This document shows positions 7,048-9,719 of a stretch of 9,719 bases of DNA, piece after piece (the stretch's first letter is position 1; each line of letters opens with the position of its first letter). The DNA lies in contig CAWZYQ010000145.1 in the NCBI GenBank assembly GCA_963966275.1, positions 1-9,719 of the forward strand, read 5' to 3'. This stretch comes from UBA10427 sp003500135. Its GTDB lineage: Bacteria; Bacteroidota; Bacteroidia; Cytophagales; Cyclobacteriaceae. Under the pieces are notes generated by a model. It searched no databases. It saw nothing but the letters and a program-made list of their open reading frames with translations, and was not told where the DNA came from. Made by a program: the position numbers and the translations under genes.

Positions 7048-8280
7048 TTAAACGTAAAAATCAACACTTTCGTAGTGTTTCAATAGTTCAGTCATTCTCT
7101 CCGGGTCTTCGCCCTTAAAATTGATCGTACCAAAGTGGTTGCCAAAACCATCTCTACTACTAATTTTCTGGGTGGTAAGCGGCGGCACGAGTGTGTGGTC
7201 AATGAAGTATGGTTCCTCAATGAGTTCTTCAGGTATTTCGAGCTTTGAAATCTGTTGCTTTTGAGGATATATCATGACATTGCCGAAATATATTTCCGGC
7301 TTCTCTCCCTTAGGCGGGAAAATCCCATCCAATTCTTCATCTGTCATATCCGGGTCGTGGCACAATACAAAAGCGGCAAGAGCATCGAAACTGTATGCTT
7401 TAGAAACCAATTCAAGGATATGGCCTCCCGGAATACGACATGCCACTTCACCAAAACTCATCTCATCATTTTCGGTCAAGAACCATTCAGGGTGTATCAT
7501 CCCATACTCAATGCCAAAAATATCGACAAGTTTTTGCATATGGCGATGTATCATGTCTCTTTTTGAAGCTAAATAATTACCCTCAGGCACAAAATTGGAA
7601 TAACCCAATTTGACATATTCTGTAATATTTAAGAAACGTATTTTGCCCTTATGCACATAGGCCTCACAGGAAAACTCTCTTCCCGAAAGGTGGCTCTCGG
7701 CCAGGCAAGGAAAGTCTCCATCTTCCACTTTTTCGTCAATATCCTGCTGACTTTTCAACAACTTATGGCCCACGGTTCCTGCGGCAGCAAAGGGTTTTAT
7801 ATGAACCCAACTATCTTCTTCATTAGGAAGCTGCAAATTTGCTTCATTCAATCGTTTCATGAAGCTGCTCAGTTGCCCTTTACTGTAAACTTCCTCGAAA
7901 AGACCAACCCTTAAACCACCAATCAGGGCTTTTCGCTTCATCATTGCTTTGTTTCGGAATAGAAAAGCACGGTTCAGCACCCTTGGATCATCTCTGAATA
8001 TTGAATTAAGCGCCCCTGCCCATTCTACTGTTTCTTCAAAAAGAGGAACGGCTACATCTGCATTGAAGGGTTTAAGCTTCTCCTGCAGGTCTAATGAATT
8101 TGATGTATCGCTCCACTCATCAAATTGATAAGCTACAAACGGTATATCATGTTCTTTTGCGTAGGCTTCGAAATCAGGAAAAGAAACAACTACAAATGGT
8201 TTTTGGAGTTTTTGCATACTTTCTATTACGGGTAAACTCCAACCCAGTAGAGCAAAGCATTTTGCCATAGTTTTGGTCAT
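7048..8280 (-). CDS. ATP-grasp carboxylate-amine ligase
   Basis: A soluble protein of 410 residues with an N-terminal Rossmann-like domain (about 1-110) and an ATP-grasp fold (about 110-300). The family activates a carboxylate as an acyl phosphate and joins it to an amine or thiol. Evidence is the RNKAMMKRKAL segment, the ATP-binding Lys162 in VHIKPFAAAGTVG, the hinge Glu195 and GxE at 200-202 (ESHLSGREFSCEA), Glu265 in IHPEWF, and Glu278-Arg282 in GEVACRIPGG, the metal-binding segment. The Asn usual two residues after the last Glu is Ala280, as in some carnosine-synthase-like and peptide-ligase-like members as I recall them. About 110 residues follow with no motif I recognise. The frame opens with TTG at 8289; I chose ATG 8280, and ATG 8268 is also possible. 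It is the first gene of the minus-strand operon, so it probably supplies the bond-forming step. Substrates unknown. Confidence 0.85.
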   Translation of the reverse strand: MTKTMAKCFALLGWSLPVIESMQKLQKPFVVVSFPDFEAYAKEHDIPFVAYQFDEWSDTSNSLDLQEKLKPFNADVAVPLFEETVEWAGALNSIFRDDPRVLNRAFLFRNKAMMKRKALIGGLRVGLFEEVYSKGQLSSFMKRLNEANLQLPNEEDSWVHIKPFAAAGTVGHKLLKSQQDIDEKVEDGDFPCLAESHLSGREFSCEAYVHKGKIRFLNITEYVKLGYSNFVPEGNYLASKRDMIHRHMQKLVDIFGIEYGMIHPEWFLTENDEMSFGEVACRIPGGHILELVSKAYSFDALAAFVLCHDPDMTDEELDGIFPPKGEKPEIYFGNVMIYPQKQQISKLEIPEELIEEPYFIDHTLVPPLTTQKISSRDGFGNHFGTINFKGEDPERMTELLKHYESVDFYV

Positions 8281-8370
8281 TTGGTTCAACCATATGATTA
8301 ATATAAAAAAATCAGAAATGCAAAAAAAAGACGATGTAAATGCTTAGGAATGGGGTTATTTCACAAATTA

Positions 8371-8400
8371 TTGGTCTATAAGCTTCGAATTGATATCTTG
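8371..8400 (+). promoter_or_regulatory. possible promoter of the amine-oxidase-like gene
   Basis: A TTG (8371-8373) is followed after 20 bases by TATCTTG (8394-8400), one T short of the Bacteroidota TAnnTTTG -7 element. It would start transcription near 8407, leaving a leader of about 55 bases. It lies within the inverted repeat at 8378-8409. Imperfect match, so tentative. Confidence 0.3.
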
Positions 8401-8409
8401 AAAGCTTAT
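8378..8409. repeat. 8-base inverted repeat in the divergent intergenic region
   Basis: ATAAGCTT (8378-8385) and AAGCTTAT (8402-8409) are perfect inverted copies separated by 16 bases, centres 24 bases apart. They flank the promoter-like TATCTTG at 8394. A repeat of this geometry between divergent genes may be an operator shared by the ATP-grasp operon and the oxidase gene. Because AAGCTT is itself a palindrome, the arms also read as direct repeats. Confidence 0.4.
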
Positions 8410-8419
8410 TTAACTAAAC

Positions 8420-8433
8420 CAAATGACCATTTG
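8420..8433. repeat. short palindrome upstream of the oxidase gene
   Basis: CAAATGACCATTTG is a perfect 6-2-6 palindrome located 30 bases before the oxidase ATG, in what would be its transcribed leader or downstream promoter region. It could be a second operator half or a weak hairpin. It has no T-tract, so it is not a terminator. Confidence 0.35.
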
Positions 8434-8463
8434 ATCAGTTTTCTAACAAACGTGAACTGAACG

Positions 8464-9719
8464 ATGCAGGAAGACAAAAAGATTCTTATAATTGGCGCAG
8501 GAGTAGCCGGACTGATCGCAGCTTACGAATTGGAGCAAAGCGGTTTAAGTCCCGTGATATTTGAAGCTTCGGATCGTGTTGGAGGCAGAGTGAATACGGA
8601 CCATGATCGCGGTTTTGTAACAGACCGTGGGTTTCAGGTGCTATTGACCGATTATCCGGAAGCAAAGCATTACCTTGATTATAGAAGTCTGGATTTAATG
8701 AGATTTGATCCCGGCGCTATCATTTATGGTGAAAATGAAATTCATTCAATTGAAGACCCATTAAGAAACCCTTCGACTATATTCAGCATGTTGTTTTCAG
8801 GGGTTGGTACTTTTAAAGATAAATTCCTTGTATATAGGCTCACCAGAAAGCTAAAAAGAAAATCGATAGAAAATATTTTTAAGGATCCATCACAAAAGAC
8901 TATGGACTATCTTGTCGAATTCGGGTTCAGTGATAAGATAATCAGCAGTTTTTTTAAACCTTTTTTTGCCGGTATATTTCTGGAAAAAGAGTTGGCAACT
9001 TCAAGTCGAATGTTTGAATTCGTTTTTAAAATGTTTTCAACGGGATATGCTGCAATACCGAAGGGCGGTATTCATAAAATCCCCATGTACCTGCACAAAA
9101 AACTTGAACGTACCGAGATTAAATTCAACACCAAAATAAGCAAATTGGGCTTTAACTACATAGTCACTGACCAGGGCAAACAATATGATTATGATGCTTT
9201 GATTATTGCCACGCAACCTGATGAGTTATTGCCCGGAATGAAAGAACAATTTGGGGGATATCAGTATACACACAACCTTTATTTCAGCAGCAGCACATTT
9301 CCATTTACAAAGCCGAAGATAGCTTTGATCGAAAAAAAGGGTGCATTAATTAATAATTTTTGTGATTTAAGCGCTTTGCACTCCTCATTTGCACCGGCCG
9401 ATCAGCACTTGATTTCTGTTACAGTTGTAGATGATCAAGGATTAAAGGAAGAAGCGCTTATTGATGGAGTAAAGCAAGAATTGTCAGCAATAATCGGCGT
9501 TGGACTGAGTGATTTGAAATTCATCAGGCAATACAATATAAATAATGCGCTACCAATTGTAGATGACATAAAAATGGATATGCAACCTTCAGCCAGTAAA
9601 ATTCAGGATCAAATCTACCTGGCCGGTGATTATTTATTGAATGGCTCGCTTAATGCCGCCATAGTAAGCGGAAGAAATGCAGCTAGCGCAGTCATAAATC
9701 AATTAAATGCAGCTAATTA
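8464..9719 (+). CDS. FAD-dependent oxidoreductase, amine oxidase/protoporphyrinogen oxidase-like (cut at window edge)
   Basis: An open frame of 418 complete codons runs to the window edge; the last two bases are TA, so a stop probably follows at once and the protein is essentially complete. It starts with a dinucleotide-binding fold: GAGVAG at 11-16, the ribose-binding Glu34, then GGR (40-42). The C-terminus has the second FAD motif YLAGDYLLNGSLNAA (385-399) followed by SGRNAA, typical of flavin amine oxidases, protoporphyrinogen oxidases and carotenoid desaturases. The protein oxidises C-N or C-C bonds with FAD; the substrate cannot be told because the middle region is poorly conserved. There is no signal peptide. 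The ATG at 8464 leaves only four residues before the first beta strand, as is usual. No Shine-Dalgarno sequence is seen. It is divergent from the ATP-grasp operon, with 183 bases between starts, and may share control with it. Confidence 0.87.
   Translation, partial: MQEDKKILIIGAGVAGLIAAYELEQSGLSPVIFEASDRVGGRVNTDHDRGFVTDRGFQVLLTDYPEAKHYLDYRSLDLMRFDPGAIIYGENEIHSIEDPLRNPSTIFSMLFSGVGTFKDKFLVYRLTRKLKRKSIENIFKDPSQKTMDYLVEFGFSDKIISSFFKPFFAGIFLEKELATSSRMFEFVFKMFSTGYAAIPKGGIHKIPMYLHKKLERTEIKFNTKISKLGFNYIVTDQGKQYDYDALIIATQPDELLPGMKEQFGGYQYTHNLYFSSSTFPFTKPKIALIEKKGALINNFCDLSALHSSFAPADQHLISVTVVDDQGLKEEALIDGVKQELSAIIGVGLSDLKFIRQYNINNALPIVDDIKMDMQPSASKIQDQIYLAGDYLLNGSLNAAIVSGRNAASAVINQLNAAN

Noticed and set aside
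7255..7576. Two overlapping plus-strand frames opposite the ATP-grasp gene
   Set aside because: The minus-strand frame carries the ATP-grasp motifs across this stretch; the plus-strand translations have none.
8281..8289. TTG start at 8289 for the ATP-grasp gene
   Set aside because: An ATG three codons later is available and no ribosome binding site supports the TTG.

Overview
The window looks like chromosomal DNA of a Bacteroidota bacterium, probably a Cytophagales-like or Flavobacteria-like member. The basis is inference: moderately AT-rich DNA, genes mostly without Shine-Dalgarno sequences, a lipoprotein of a type common in that phylum, and protein sequences resembling Bacteroidota versions of GH65 and alanine racemase. 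No rRNA, tRNA, CRISPR, insertion sequence or integrase was seen.

Layout. Bases 1-424 are largely non-coding, with one possible 30-codon membrane peptide (193-285) and promoter-like motifs. A plus-strand pair follows: a GH65 alpha-glucoside phosphorylase/hydrolase (425-2761) and, two bases after its stop, a LysE/RhtB-type exporter (2764-3375). A convergent minus-strand cluster reads, in transcription order: an ATP-grasp ligase (8280-7048), a 664-residue protein with a helical N-terminal half and a cryptic papain-like Cys/His/Asn pattern (7026-5032), a PLP-dependent alanine-racemase-family enzyme (5038-3881) and a small coiled-coil lipoprotein (3835-3389). Gaps are 21 bases, a 7-base overlap and 45 bases, so this is very probably one operon. 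Divergent from it, across about 180 bases holding two inverted repeats, is a plus-strand FAD-dependent amine-oxidase-like gene (8464 to the window edge) that lacks only its stop codon.

The minus-strand cluster is the most interesting part. It pairs an enzyme class that makes amide or peptide bonds (ATP-grasp), a putative papain-fold enzyme that would cut or transfer such bonds, and an amino-acid racemase whose active site departs from standard alanine racemase at several positions, including Asn at the position of Tyr354 of the Geobacillus enzyme. My inference is a small pathway that makes or modifies a D-amino-acid-containing peptide or envelope component. No substrate can be read from the sequence. 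The GH65-LysE pair looks separate: alpha-glucoside use plus small-molecule export, with no obvious link between the two.
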